Shown here: in pieces, positions 6,837 through 14,303 of the stretch
Numbering within the stretch: the stretch's first letter is position 1
Layout of the letters: each line of letters starts with the position of its first letter
Assembly: GCA_031365375.1 (NCBI GenBank)
Contig: JANLXZ010000135.1
Span: 1-17,200 of the forward strand
Length of the DNA: 17,200 nucleotides
Direction: 5' to 3'
Source: JAKFWF01 sp031365375
GTDB taxonomy: Bacteria; Pseudomonadota; Alphaproteobacteria; Rhizobiales; Hyphomicrobiaceae
Notes under the pieces: generated by a model
Database searches by the model: none
What the model was told of the DNA's origin: nothing
The model's input: the letters and a program-made list of their open reading frames with translations, nothing else
Translations under genes and position numbers: made by a program

Positions 6837-8105
6837 TCAAGCCGGGAACTTGCATTCGTTCTCTTCTTTGGTGGCGGCAATCGCCTCCAATTCCTCGTTC
6901 GCGCCCGGCACGGCCGCCGACGACTTGAAGATGTCCCACTGGTTCTTGGCTTCTGCCGCCGGCAAAGCCGTTACCGTGTACATCTCGTGCATCAACTGAT
7001 GATCGCTGGCGCGGAAATAGCCAGGCCGCGTCTTTAGAAGATCGAATTTGGCTCCCTTCTCCAAATGCTCGATGATCTTGACGGCTTCCGTGGTCTTGGT
7101 CTCGGTCATGGCCTGGGCCAGGATCTTCACCGCGATGTAATCACCCCAAGCCTGATTTTCGGGCGGCTTGGAGTACTTCTTGGTAAAGGCCGCGACGAAC
7201 GTCTTGGTACCCGGCGTGTCGAGCAAATGGTGCCACACGACAGGCCAGGTGCCGCCAAAGTTTTCCTTACCGGCACCCCAGGCGAGGGCGGTGTCGAAGC
7301 CAAACCCGGCGACCGGGAACTTCAATCCAAATTCCGAATATTGTTTGAGGAAGTTGGTGATCTGGTTGCCGGCAAGATTGGAGATCACGAGGTCCGGGTT
7401 GGCGCTCCGAATCTCGAGCAGCAGGCCGGAGAAGTCGGTCGCATCGGTCGGCACCAACTTGTCGGCTGCGAATTGCCCGCCGTTGCCTTCCATGAAGCGC
7501 TTGGCGACCTTCAACAGATCGTGGCCGAACGCGTAGTCGGCGGTGAGCGAGAACCACTTCTTGCCCTTGACCAAGCCCTGCTCCATCAGCGAGCGCCCGC
7601 AGGTCTTGACGTACATCGAGTTCTGGCTCTCGACGTGGAACATGTACTTGTTGCAATTCGAGCCGCGCAAAGCGTCCGAGTTGCCGCCGGTGTTGATGTA
7701 AAGGTTCTTGGTGCGCTGGGCGACCTGAGCGATCGTCAGGCACGAGGCCGACGAGATTTCGCCGACGATTGCCGCCACCTTATCGCGTTCGATCATGCGC
7801 TCGGCCTTGGTCGATGCCGTCTGCGGATTGACCGAGTCCTCTTTCAAGATTTCGAGTTTGCGGCCCATGATGCCGCCGCCCGCGTTGATCTCCTCGACGA
7901 CGAGATCGATCGCTTGGACGGCATACTCGCCGAGCGGGCCAAGGAAGCCGGTGCGCGGCGTCAAGTGCCCGAGCCGAATGGCTTCTGACTGAGCCAAACT
8001 GATGGCCGGGAAGCCGGTGACAGCGGTAATTGCCGTTGCAGCACCCGCGCCTTTGATCAATGAGCGGCGCGAAACTGCATCCTGACTTGATTTGGACTTA
8101 GACAT
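6837..8105 (-). CDS. Tat-exported periplasmic substrate-binding protein of the Liv-type ABC importer
   Basis: This 422-residue protein is a type I periplasmic binding protein (Peripla_BP_6/LivK-like) that captures solute for the LivH-LivMGF transporter. The N-terminus carries a twin-arginine signal, SRRSLIK at 12-18, then an Ala/Thr-rich hydrophobic stretch and a likely cleavage site near SLA (36-38). The mature protein begins with IRLGHLTPRTGFLGPLG, the usual first strand and ligand loop, followed by GGIMGRKLEI and the AAIVGEISSA region. GGAGG at 8115-8111 lies 5 nt before the ATG. It is the first gene of the operon, followed by 195 bp containing three inverted repeats and then livH. Tat export implies folding before secretion; it is common for this family in alphaproteobacteria. 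The ligand is unknown; amino acids, amides, short acids and aromatic acids are all bound by relatives. Confidence 0.92.
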   Translation of the reverse strand: MSKSKSSQDAVSRRSLIKGAGAATAITAVTGFPAISLAQSEAIRLGHLTPRTGFLGPLGEYAVQAIDLVVEEINAGGGIMGRKLEILKEDSVNPQTASTKAERMIERDKVAAIVGEISSASCLTIAQVAQRTKNLYINTGGNSDALRGSNCNKYMFHVESQNSMYVKTCGRSLMEQGLVKGKKWFSLTADYAFGHDLLKVAKRFMEGNGGQFAADKLVPTDATDFSGLLLEIRSANPDLVISNLAGNQITNFLKQYSEFGLKFPVAGFGFDTALAWGAGKENFGGTWPVVWHHLLDTPGTKTFVAAFTKKYSKPPENQAWGDYIAVKILAQAMTETKTTEAVKIIEHLEKGAKFDLLKTRPGYFRASDHQLMHEMYTVTALPAAEAKNQWDIFKSSAAVPGANEELEAIAATKEENECKFPA

Positions 8106-8162
8106 TCTATCCTCCGCGTTTGTACTATCGGCCGGGCTGAAGCGCCGGTCTCGTTCGAAATT

Positions 8163-8210
8163 CTTGATCTTCGGGCTGCAATCAGGGCCGCAACTGTGAT
8201 CGCAATCAAG
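8163..8210. promoter_or_regulatory. Possible operator cluster between divergent livK and dehydrogenase genes
   Basis: The 188 bp divergent gap (8106-8293) holds CTTGAT at 8163-8168 and its complement ATCAAG at 8205-8210, a direct repeat GCAATCA at 8178-8184 and 8202-8208, and the short palindrome TGAT-N4-ATCA at 8197-8208. Such clustering fits a shared binding site for a regulator acting on both directions, but the repeats are short. I could not pick convincing -35/-10 pairs for either gene. Confidence 0.25.
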
Positions 8211-8293
8211 GTGCGACAGCGCCGGGACGATTGTCCAGTGGCGATTTGCGATGAGCCGGTATGCCGATCAACAAAGTTTAACGGGAGAACGTG

Positions 8294-9229
8294 ATGAGCA
8301 AAATCAAGACTGTTGCGGTGGTTGGTACCGGCACCATCGGAGCGAGTTGGGCAGCACTCTTCATCGGGCACGGGTACGATGTAATCGCGACCGATCCTGG
8401 CTCGGATGCGGAAGCCAAAATGCGGGCGTTCGTCGCGCGCGCATTGCCGGACGCGAAGCCGGAAAAGGCCGTCGCGCAAGGCGCACTTACGTTTGTTGCG
8501 ACACCCGAACAAGCTGTCGCCAAGGCTGACCTAATCCAAGAAAATGCCCCCGAGCGCGCCGATCTCAAAGCTGATTTGATCGCGCGCCTGGAAGCGGCAG
8601 CACCAGCACATTGCATCATCGCATCGAGCACGACGGCATTCCCGCAGTCGGCGATTGCAGCGAAAGCCAAGGATAAGACGCGGGTGATCGTCGCTCATCC
8701 CTTCAATCCGCCGCATCTGGTGCCCCTGGTGGAACTCGTCGGCGCGACGCCCGATGCGCCGGCCGTGCTCGCCGCATATGACTTCTACAAATCGCTCGGT
8801 CGTGAACCGGTGATCCTCAAGAAGGAGGCGGTGGGGCACTTGGCCAACCGGCTGCAAGGGGCGTTGATGCGCGAGGCGATGTATTGTTTGGAACAAGGCA
8901 TTGCCGACGTCGAGGATATCGACCGCGCACTGCGCTACGGCCCAGGCCTGCGCTGGGCCTTTATGGGCGCTTTCCAGACCTATCATTTGGCCGGTGGCGC
9001 CGGTGGGATCAGGCATTACTTTAAACACCTAGGGGCGAGCCAAACGCAACGCTGGGCCGCTCTCGGTACGCCGCAGCTCACACCCGAGTTCGAAGCGCGC
9101 ACAATCGCTAGCGTAGAGGCGATGATCGGGGATCGCACGATTGCCGAACTGGAAGCCGAACGTGATCGCGCGTTGATCGGAATTGCGGCCGCGGCCAAGG
9201 CCGCTCGCTTGTCGAAAGGCATCGACTGA
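8294..9229 (+). CDS. 3-hydroxyacyl-CoA dehydrogenase family oxidoreductase (lambda-crystallin/carnitine dehydrogenase type)
   Basis: The protein has 311 residues and oxidises a 3-hydroxy group with NAD+ in the cytosol. An N-terminal Rossmann domain shows VAVVGTGTIGASWAALF, with GTGTIG at 11-16 and Asp34 at the end of strand 2, favouring NAD. The catalytic His135 and Glu147 lie in HPFNPPHLVPLVE (135-147), preceded by SSTTAFPQS (111-119). The C-terminal helical domain has NRLQGALMREAM (185-196) and GPGLRWAFMGAFQTYHLAGG (216-235). That last motif is closer to L-carnitine dehydrogenase and lambda-crystallin/L-gulonate dehydrogenase than to standard 3-hydroxybutyryl-CoA dehydrogenase, so the substrate may not be a CoA ester. 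GTG at 8291 immediately precedes ATG at 8294; the ATG is preferred because GGGAG (8283-8287) is 6 nt away. The gene is divergent from the Liv operon, hinting at shared regulation. Confidence 0.88.
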   Translation: MSKIKTVAVVGTGTIGASWAALFIGHGYDVIATDPGSDAEAKMRAFVARALPDAKPEKAVAQGALTFVATPEQAVAKADLIQENAPERADLKADLIARLEAAAPAHCIIASSTTAFPQSAIAAKAKDKTRVIVAHPFNPPHLVPLVELVGATPDAPAVLAAYDFYKSLGREPVILKKEAVGHLANRLQGALMREAMYCLEQGIADVEDIDRALRYGPGLRWAFMGAFQTYHLAGGAGGIRHYFKHLGASQTQRWAALGTPQLTPEFEARTIASVEAMIGDRTIAELEAERDRALIGIAAAAKAARLSKGID

Positions 9230-9546
9230 GAGCGCTGCCGTTGCGGCTGCGGCAAAAAAAGTTCATTGAATGGCGGAGAAGTGTTGACCTATGTGGGTCG
9301 AGTGTATATGACCCCATCAACTCTCACGGTCAGGTGGTAGGCCAATTTGCAGGAGCGTTCGCGCTCAGCAGGTCTAAACACTGCCGTATCCAAGCAGAGA
9401 CGCAAATTCGGGACCACGACCCGCCGCTTCGCAAGAGGCGTGGGTCCTCTGGAATTCGAGCTGGGCGATCGCAATACGCGATGCCTGGCTAATAGGCTTG
9501 AGGCTACTCGTTAAGGCGGGTGCCTCGTAGAACGGACAAGGGCATC
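9230..9546 (+). promoter_or_regulatory. Gene-free region: str operon promoter and structured leader
   Basis: No credible protein is encoded here. After the promoter, the leader can fold as follows: AATTTGC (9344-9350) pairs with GCAAATT (9402-9408), enclosing GAGCG-TTCG-CGCTC (9353-9366, a UUCG-type tetraloop) and CTGC/GCAG (9381-9384 with 9394-9397). Just downstream, GGACCACG (9411-9418) pairs with CGTGGGTCC (9439-9447) with one bulged G; GACCC (9418-9422) with GGGTC (9442-9446) is an alternative pairing in the same place. The arrangement resembles a junction followed by a hairpin, as in ribosomal-protein leaders that bind their own product, but no terminator T-run is present. AAGGG at 9538-9542 is the probable rpsL ribosome-binding site. 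Confidence 0.45.
9284..9312 (+). promoter_or_regulatory. Probable str operon promoter
   Basis: TTGACC at 9284-9289 (five of six to TTGACA) and TATGAC at 9307-9312 are spaced by 17 bp. The alternative -10, TATATG at 9305-9310, would give a 15 bp spacer. An A-run at 9254-9260 and AT-rich sequence up to 9273 sit where an UP element would lie. GGGTC (9295-9299) and GACCC (9310-9314) form a small dyad within the spacer and -10. Start of transcription would be near 9319, leaving a leader of about 227 nt. This is the best promoter candidate in the 317 bp gap before rpsL. Confidence 0.6.
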
Positions 9547-9918
9547 ATGCCAACGATTCAACAGCTGATCCGCAAGCCACGGACGCCGAAGACATACCGG
9601 GAAAAATCCCGGCATATGGAAGCGTGCCCACAGAAGCGCGGCGTTTGCACGCGCGTGTATACGACAACGCCAAAGAAGCCGAACTCGGCGCTTCGTAAGG
9701 TCGCCAAGATCCGGCTGACCAACGGCTTCGAAGTCATCGGCTACATCCCGGGCGAAGGCCATAACCTGCAGGAGCATTCCGTCGTGCTCATCCGCGGCGG
9801 CCGCGTCAAGGATTTGCCCGGTGTGCGTTATCACATCATTCGCGGCGTCCTCGATACTCAGGGCGTCGGTGACCGCAAGCAGCGCCGTTCCAAGTACGGC
9901 GCCAAGCGTCCTAAGTAA
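9547..9918 (+). CDS. rpsL: 30S ribosomal protein S12
   Basis: This 123-residue protein of the small subunit sits at the decoding centre and affects translational accuracy. The core TTTPKKPNSALRKVAKIRLTN and the RGGRVKDLPGVRYH segment are canonical. Lys43 and Lys88, the classical streptomycin-resistance positions, are both lysine, and Asp89 (modified to beta-methylthio-Asp in many bacteria) and Pro91 are present, so the sequence looks wild type. The ATG at 9547 matches the universal MPTI start; an in-frame upstream start at 9520 is rejected. It is the first gene of the str operon here, behind its own promoter rather than directly after rpoC. Confidence 0.98.
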   Translation: MPTIQQLIRKPRTPKTYREKSRHMEACPQKRGVCTRVYTTTPKKPNSALRKVAKIRLTNGFEVIGYIPGEGHNLQEHSVVLIRGGRVKDLPGVRYHIIRGVLDTQGVGDRKQRRSKYGAKRPK

Positions 9919-9990
9919 GTCAGTCGCCGGTTGCAGCTTTCTGGCTCGCCGGTATAGAGCGCAAAATCGTTTGAAATTTAAGGGCTCGTC

Positions 9991-10461
9991 ATGTCCCGTC
10001 GTCACAAAGCTGAAAAGCGCGAAGTCAATCCAGATCCGAAGTTCGGCGATCTGGTGCTGACCAAGTTCATGAATGCTGTCATGGAGCAGGGCAAGAAGTC
10101 GGTTGCCGAAAACATCGTCTATGGTGCTCTCGAGCGCATGGAGCAGAAGGTGAAGTCGGACCCGATCGTGTTGTTCCGCTCGGCGCTGGAAAATGTGATG
10201 CCGGCAGTCGAAGTCCGGTCACGCCGTGTTGGTGGCGCCACCTATCAGGTGCCAGTTGAGGTTCGTAACGAGCGCCGCCAGGCGTTGGCCATTCGTTGGA
10301 TCATCGCCGCGGCCCGTTCGCGCAATGAGAATACGATGGTGGAGCGGTTGTCGGGCGAGTTGACCGATGCTGCGAACAACCGTGGGACAGCGGTTAAGAA
10401 GCGCGAAGACACGCACAAGATGGCCGAAGCCAACCGCGCCTTCTCGCACTACCGCTGGTAA
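9991..10461 (+). CDS. rpsG: 30S ribosomal protein S7
   Basis: This 156-residue protein binds the 3' major domain of 16S rRNA and nucleates assembly of the 30S head. Typical segments are SRRHKAEKREVNPDPKFGD at the start, the ENVMPAVEVRSRRVGGATYQ beta hairpin and RWIIAAARSR, ending in FSHYRW, the usual length for the family. AAGGG at 9980-9984 precedes the ATG by 6 nt. The 72 bp gap after rpsL corresponds to the place where S7 represses translation in the Escherichia coli str mRNA; I see only weak pairing here, so conservation of that control is not shown. Confidence 0.98.
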   Translation: MSRRHKAEKREVNPDPKFGDLVLTKFMNAVMEQGKKSVAENIVYGALERMEQKVKSDPIVLFRSALENVMPAVEVRSRRVGGATYQVPVEVRNERRQALAIRWIIAAARSRNENTMVERLSGELTDAANNRGTAVKKREDTHKMAEANRAFSHYRW

Positions 10462-10488
10462 TACGCATTCGTTTCGGAGGTACGAGCT

Positions 10489-12567
10489 ATGGCTCGCACG
10501 CACAAAATTGAAGACTACCGCAACTTCGGGATCATGGCGCATATCGACGCCGGGAAAACCACGACCACCGAGCGGATTCTGTACTACTCAGGCAAGTCGC
10601 ACAAAATCGGCGAAGTGCACGATGGCGCCGCCACCATGGATTTCATGGATCAGGAAGCTGAGCGCGGCATTACCATCACGTCCGCCGCGACGACCTGCTT
10701 CTGGAATGGCAAGCGTCTGAACATCATTGACACGCCAGGCCACGTCGATTTCACCATTGAGGTCGAGCGTTCATTGCGCGTGCTTGACGGCGCTGTTTGC
10801 GTCCTCGATTCGAACCAGGGCGTTGAGCCGCAGACGGAGACGGTTTGGCGCCAAGGCGACAAGTACAGCGTGCCGCGCATCATCTTCGCCAACAAGATGG
10901 ACAAGACCGGCGCCGACTTCTTCATGTGCCTCGACGACATCAAAGAGAAGCTTGGCGCCCGCGCCGTGCCGCTCCAGTTGCCGATCGGTTCCGAGAATAA
11001 CTTCAAGGGGATGATCGACCTTTTGAAGATGACGGCCATGGTTTGGGACGGCGACGGCAAGGATGCCAAGTATGCCGAGGAAGAAATTCCAGCCGACCTT
11101 CTTGAGCAGGCCAAGGAATATCGCGCTGCGATGATCGAAGCCGCCGTGGAAATGGACGACGATGTCATGGCCACCTACCTCGACGGTGTCGAGCCGGACG
11201 TCACTACATTGAAGCGATTGATCCGCAAGGCAACAGTGACGCGCGCCTTTTATCCAATGCTGTGTGGCTCTGCCTTCAAGAACAAGGGCGTGCAGGTTCT
11301 GCTTGACGCCGTCGTCGATTATTTGCCGGCACCGTCCGATCGTGAAGCTTATAAGTGCATCGACATGAAGACCGATCTGGAAACGATCCGTCGTCCGCTC
11401 GATAGCGAACCGCTGTCGATGATCGCTTTTAAGATCATGAACTTCGAGCATGTCGGTTCCTTGACGTTCTGCCGCATCTACTCCGGCAAACTCGAGAAGG
11501 GCATGGCGCTTGCTCAGACGACGCGCGACAAGAAAGAGCGCGTCGGCATGATCTACGAAATGCACGCCGACAAGCGCGAAGCGGTGGACGCGGCTTACGC
11601 CGGCGACATCATTGCGTTGGCTGGCCTGAAAGATACCCGTACCGGCGAGACGCTGTCTGATCCGCAGAAGCCGGTTCTTCTCGAGAAAATGGACTTTCCG
11701 AATCCCGTCATTGAAATGTCGGTCACGCCTAACACCAAGGCCGATCAGGAAAAGATGGCGACCGTGCTGTACAACATGGCGCTGGAAGATCCCTCGTTCC
11801 GCGTTTCTGTCGACCAGGAGAGCGGTCAAACCATTTTGAAGGGCATGGGCGAACTTCATCTCGACATCAAGGTCGACATCATGAAGCGGCCTCCGCACAA
11901 TATCGACGTCACAGTTGGTGCCCCTCAGGTTGCCTATCGTGAAACGCTCGCGCGCGCTGTCGATATCGACTACACGCACAAGAAACAGACCGGCGGCACG
12001 GGCCAGTTCGCTCGCGTCAAGCTGAAGCTCGAGCCGAATGAAGTCGGTAAGGGCAATGAGTTCGTCGCGGCCGTTGTCGGTGGCACGGTGCCCAAGGAAT
12101 ACATTCCCGGTGTCGAAAAAGGCATCAAGAGTGTCTGGGACAATGGCGTGTTGATCGGCTTCCCGATCGTCGACATGAAGGTTACGCTGCATGACGGCGC
12201 GTATCACGAGGTCGACTCGTCGGCGATTGCCTTCGAAATCGCAGCGCGCTCTGCTTTGAAGGAAGGTTGCGAAAAGGGTGGCATCAAGCTGCTCGAACCG
12301 ATCATGGACGTCGAGGTGGTATCACCTGGCGACTTTGTCGGCGGCGTCATCGGCGATATCAACAGCCGTCGTGGCCAGATCCGCAACCAGGAAATGCGCG
12401 GCAACGCGACTGTCATTCGGGCTTTCGTGCCTTTGGCCAATATGTTCGGCTACGTTAGCCAGCTTCGGTCGATGAGCCAGGGGCGCGCGTCCTATACGAT
12501 GCAGTTTGCCCATTATGCGGATGTTCCGCGCAATGTGGCCGATGAAGTGAAAGCGAAGTATGCCTGA
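10489..12567 (+). CDS. fusA: Translation elongation factor G
   Basis: EF-G is the cytosolic GTPase that drives ribosomal translocation and, with RRF, ribosome recycling. The 692 residues match the usual length. G-domain motifs are AHIDAGKT (17-24), RGITI (59-63), DTPGH (81-85, with catalytic His85) and NKMD (135-138). Domain IV contains the conserved GGTGQFARVKL region, and the end shows RGQIRNQEMRGN and SQGRASYTMQFAHY. CGGAGG at 10475-10480 is a strong ribosome-binding site. The gene follows rpsG by 27 bp and precedes tuf by 97 bp, the standard str order. A 478-residue open frame on the opposite strand within it is a coding shadow. Confidence 0.98.
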   Translation: MARTHKIEDYRNFGIMAHIDAGKTTTTERILYYSGKSHKIGEVHDGAATMDFMDQEAERGITITSAATTCFWNGKRLNIIDTPGHVDFTIEVERSLRVLDGAVCVLDSNQGVEPQTETVWRQGDKYSVPRIIFANKMDKTGADFFMCLDDIKEKLGARAVPLQLPIGSENNFKGMIDLLKMTAMVWDGDGKDAKYAEEEIPADLLEQAKEYRAAMIEAAVEMDDDVMATYLDGVEPDVTTLKRLIRKATVTRAFYPMLCGSAFKNKGVQVLLDAVVDYLPAPSDREAYKCIDMKTDLETIRRPLDSEPLSMIAFKIMNFEHVGSLTFCRIYSGKLEKGMALAQTTRDKKERVGMIYEMHADKREAVDAAYAGDIIALAGLKDTRTGETLSDPQKPVLLEKMDFPNPVIEMSVTPNTKADQEKMATVLYNMALEDPSFRVSVDQESGQTILKGMGELHLDIKVDIMKRPPHNIDVTVGAPQVAYRETLARAVDIDYTHKKQTGGTGQFARVKLKLEPNEVGKGNEFVAAVVGGTVPKEYIPGVEKGIKSVWDNGVLIGFPIVDMKVTLHDGAYHEVDSSAIAFEIAARSALKEGCEKGGIKLLEPIMDVEVVSPGDFVGGVIGDINSRRGQIRNQEMRGNATVIRAFVPLANMFGYVSQLRSMSQGRASYTMQFAHYADVPRNVADEVKAKYA

Positions 12568-12581
12568 TCGACCAGGGCGCA

Positions 12582-12594
12582 GGATCGGCGATCC
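12582..12594 (+). other. Small hairpin in the fusA-tuf gap
   Basis: GGATC (12582-12586), loop GGC, GATCC (12590-12594) lies 15 bp after the fusA stop, in a 97 bp gap before tuf. No T-run follows. It might be an mRNA processing or stabilising structure; a separate tuf promoter could also lie in this gap, but no good hexamer pair was seen. Confidence 0.3.
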
Positions 12595-12664
12595 GAGCTC
12601 CCGAGCGAGATGACAAAACCGAGCTACGATACAACTAACCCGAGTTTGAACTGAGGAGCCTCCC

Positions 12665-13855
12665 ATGGGCAAAGCAAAATTTGAGCGGACCAAGCCGCAT
12701 TGCAACATCGGCACCATCGGTCACGTCGACCACGGCAAGACATCGCTGACGGCTGCCATCACGAAGGTGCTCGCCGAGACCGGCGGGGCTACCTACACCG
12801 CCTACGATCAGATCGACAAGGCGCCGGAAGAGAAGGCTCGCGGCATCACGATCTCGACGGCGCACGTCGAGTACGAGACCAAGAACCGTCACTATGCGCA
12901 CGTCGACTGCCCAGGCCACGCCGACTACGTGAAGAACATGATCACAGGCGCCGCGCAGATGGATGGTGCGATCCTCGTCGTTTCGGCTGCTGACGGTCCA
13001 ATGCCGCAAACCCGCGAGCATATCCTGCTTGCCCGCCAAGTCGGCGTACCTGCCCTCGTCGTCTTCATGAACAAGATTGACCTCGTCGACGACGAAGAGC
13101 TCGTCGAGCTGGTCGAGATGGAAATGCGCGAGCTGCTGTCCAGCTACCAGTTTCCAGGCGACGACATTCCCTTCGTCAAGGGCTCGGCCAAGGCCGCCCT
13201 TGATGGCGTTAAGCCGGAGCTTGGCCACGATGCAATTATCAAGTTGATGGAAGCTGTCGACGCCTACATTCCGCAGCCAGATCGTCCGATCGACAAGCCC
13301 TTCCTGATGCCAATCGAGGACGTGTTCTCGATCTCGGGCCGTGGCACCGTCGTCACCGGCCGTATCGAACGCGGCATCATCAAGGTCGGCGAAGAAGTCG
13401 AGATCGTCGGCATTCGCGACACCACCAAGTCGATCGTCACGGGCGTTGAAATGTTCCGCAAGCTGCTCGACGAAGGCCGGGCTGGTGACAATGTCGGCGC
13501 GCTGCTGCGCGGTATCGATCGTGAAGGCGTCGAGCGCGGTCAAATCCTGTGCAAGCCGGGCTCAGTCAAGCCGCACAAGAAGTTCAAGGCCGAAGCTTAC
13601 ATTTTGACGAAGGAAGAGGGTGGCCGTCATACGCCGTTCTTCACCAACTATCGTCCGCAGTTCTATTTCCGCACCACCGACGTCACCGGCGTTGTTACTT
13701 TGCCTGAGGGTACGGAAATGGTCATGCCTGGCGATAACGTCACCGTCGACGTCGAGCTGATCCAGCCGATCGCCATGGAAGAAAAGCTGCGCTTCGCTAT
13801 CCGCGAAGGTGGCCGCACAGTTGGCGCCGGCGTCGTCGCACAAATCGTAGAGTAA
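12665..13855 (+). CDS. tuf: Translation elongation factor Tu
   Basis: EF-Tu carries aminoacyl-tRNA to the ribosomal A site as a GTP complex. The 396 residues include GHVDHGKT (19-26), RGITI (59-63), DCPGH (81-85, catalytic His85) and NKID (136-139), then domain 2 (GRGTVVTGRIERG) and domain 3 ending RTVGAGVVAQIVE. GAGGAG at 12653-12658 is a strong ribosome-binding site 6 nt from the ATG. The gene is in the str position between fusA and rpsJ. Alphaproteobacteria often have a second tuf copy elsewhere; this window cannot tell. Confidence 0.98.
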   Translation: MGKAKFERTKPHCNIGTIGHVDHGKTSLTAAITKVLAETGGATYTAYDQIDKAPEEKARGITISTAHVEYETKNRHYAHVDCPGHADYVKNMITGAAQMDGAILVVSAADGPMPQTREHILLARQVGVPALVVFMNKIDLVDDEELVELVEMEMRELLSSYQFPGDDIPFVKGSAKAALDGVKPELGHDAIIKLMEAVDAYIPQPDRPIDKPFLMPIEDVFSISGRGTVVTGRIERGIIKVGEEVEIVGIRDTTKSIVTGVEMFRKLLDEGRAGDNVGALLRGIDREGVERGQILCKPGSVKPHKKFKAEAYILTKEEGGRHTPFFTNYRPQFYFRTTDVTGVVTLPEGTEMVMPGDNVTVDVELIQPIAMEEKLRFAIREGGRTVGAGVVAQIVE

Positions 13856-13869
13856 TAGACAGCATGCGG

Positions 13870-13900
13870 GGAGCGCCTGGCGGTAGCGTCAGGTGTCTCC
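13870..13900 (+). promoter_or_regulatory. Hairpin in the tuf-rpsJ gap, possible S10 leader or processing element
   Basis: GGAGCGCCTG (13870-13879) pairs with CAGGTG and CTCC (13890-13895 and 13897-13900) around a 10 nt loop, with one G-U pair and one bulged T. It lies 15 bp after the tuf stop and 26 bp before the rpsJ ATG. No T-run follows. In Escherichia coli the S10 leader is the target of L4-mediated control; here the whole gap is only 70 bp, far shorter than that leader, so this could instead be an attenuator-like or processing hairpin. Confidence 0.5.
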
Positions 13901-13925
13901 ACCGATAACTCGTGAGTTTGCGACT

Positions 13926-14234
13926 ATGAACGGCCAAAATATCCGCATCCGGCTCAAGGCGTTCGATCATCGAATACTCGATGCGTCGACCCGCGAGATC
14001 GTGAACACCGCAAAACGCACCGGCGCCGAAGTGCGCGGGCCGATCCCACTGCCGACACGCATCGAGCGGTTTACTGTCAACCGCTCGCCGCACATCGACA
14101 AAACCAGCCGTGAACAATTCGAGATGCGCACTCACAAGCGTCTCCTCGATATCGTCGATCCGACCCCGCAGACCGTGGACGCGCTGATGAAGCTCGACCT
14201 CGCGGCCGGCGTGGATGTCGAAATCAAGCTCTAA
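13926..14234 (+). CDS. rpsJ: 30S ribosomal protein S10
   Basis: This 102-residue protein is part of the 30S head and, as NusE, of the NusB/S10 antitermination complex. The sequence starts MNGQNIRIRLKAFDHRILD and contains GPIPLPTRIERFTVNRSPHI and FEMRTHKRLLDI, all canonical. The ATG at 13926 fits the family start; an in-frame start at 13893 would add 11 residues without similarity and overlaps the hairpin upstream. No strong ribosome-binding site precedes the ATG (only GTGAG about 10 nt away), unlike the other genes in this operon. Confidence 0.97.
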   Translation: MNGQNIRIRLKAFDHRILDASTREIVNTAKRTGAEVRGPIPLPTRIERFTVNRSPHIDKTSREQFEMRTHKRLLDIVDPTPQTVDALMKLDLAAGVDVEIKL

Positions 14235-14303
14235 ACCCATTGACGGGTGAGAGTGTCGACTGACCCCAGCCGGCGCCGCCCAATAGGAAGAGGACCGCAG
14301 CAC

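Noticed and set aside
7065..7988. A 307-codon open frame on the + strand across the binding-protein gene
   Set aside because: Antisense shadow of a gene with a clear Tat signal and Peripla_BP_6 features; no family resemblance of its own.
9236..9260. Intrinsic terminator of the dehydrogenase gene (TGCCG/CGGCA stem then a homopolymer)
   Set aside because: The run after the stem is A, not T, on the transcribed sense; it fits an UP-element-like A-tract for the downstream promoter better.
9241..9492. An 83-codon + strand frame in the gap before rpsL
   Set aside because: No ribosome-binding site, no family similarity, and it runs over the predicted promoter and leader structures.
9673..9819. Possible streptomycin-resistance changes in S12
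   Set aside because: Lys43, Lys88 and Pro91 are all present, so there is no known resistance substitution.
10771..12207. A 478-codon open frame on the - strand inside fusA
   Set aside because: It lies fully antisense to a clear EF-G gene; its residues are rich in His/Arg/Asp and Leu as expected for a shadow frame of a GC-rich gene, with no recognisable domain or ribosome-binding context.
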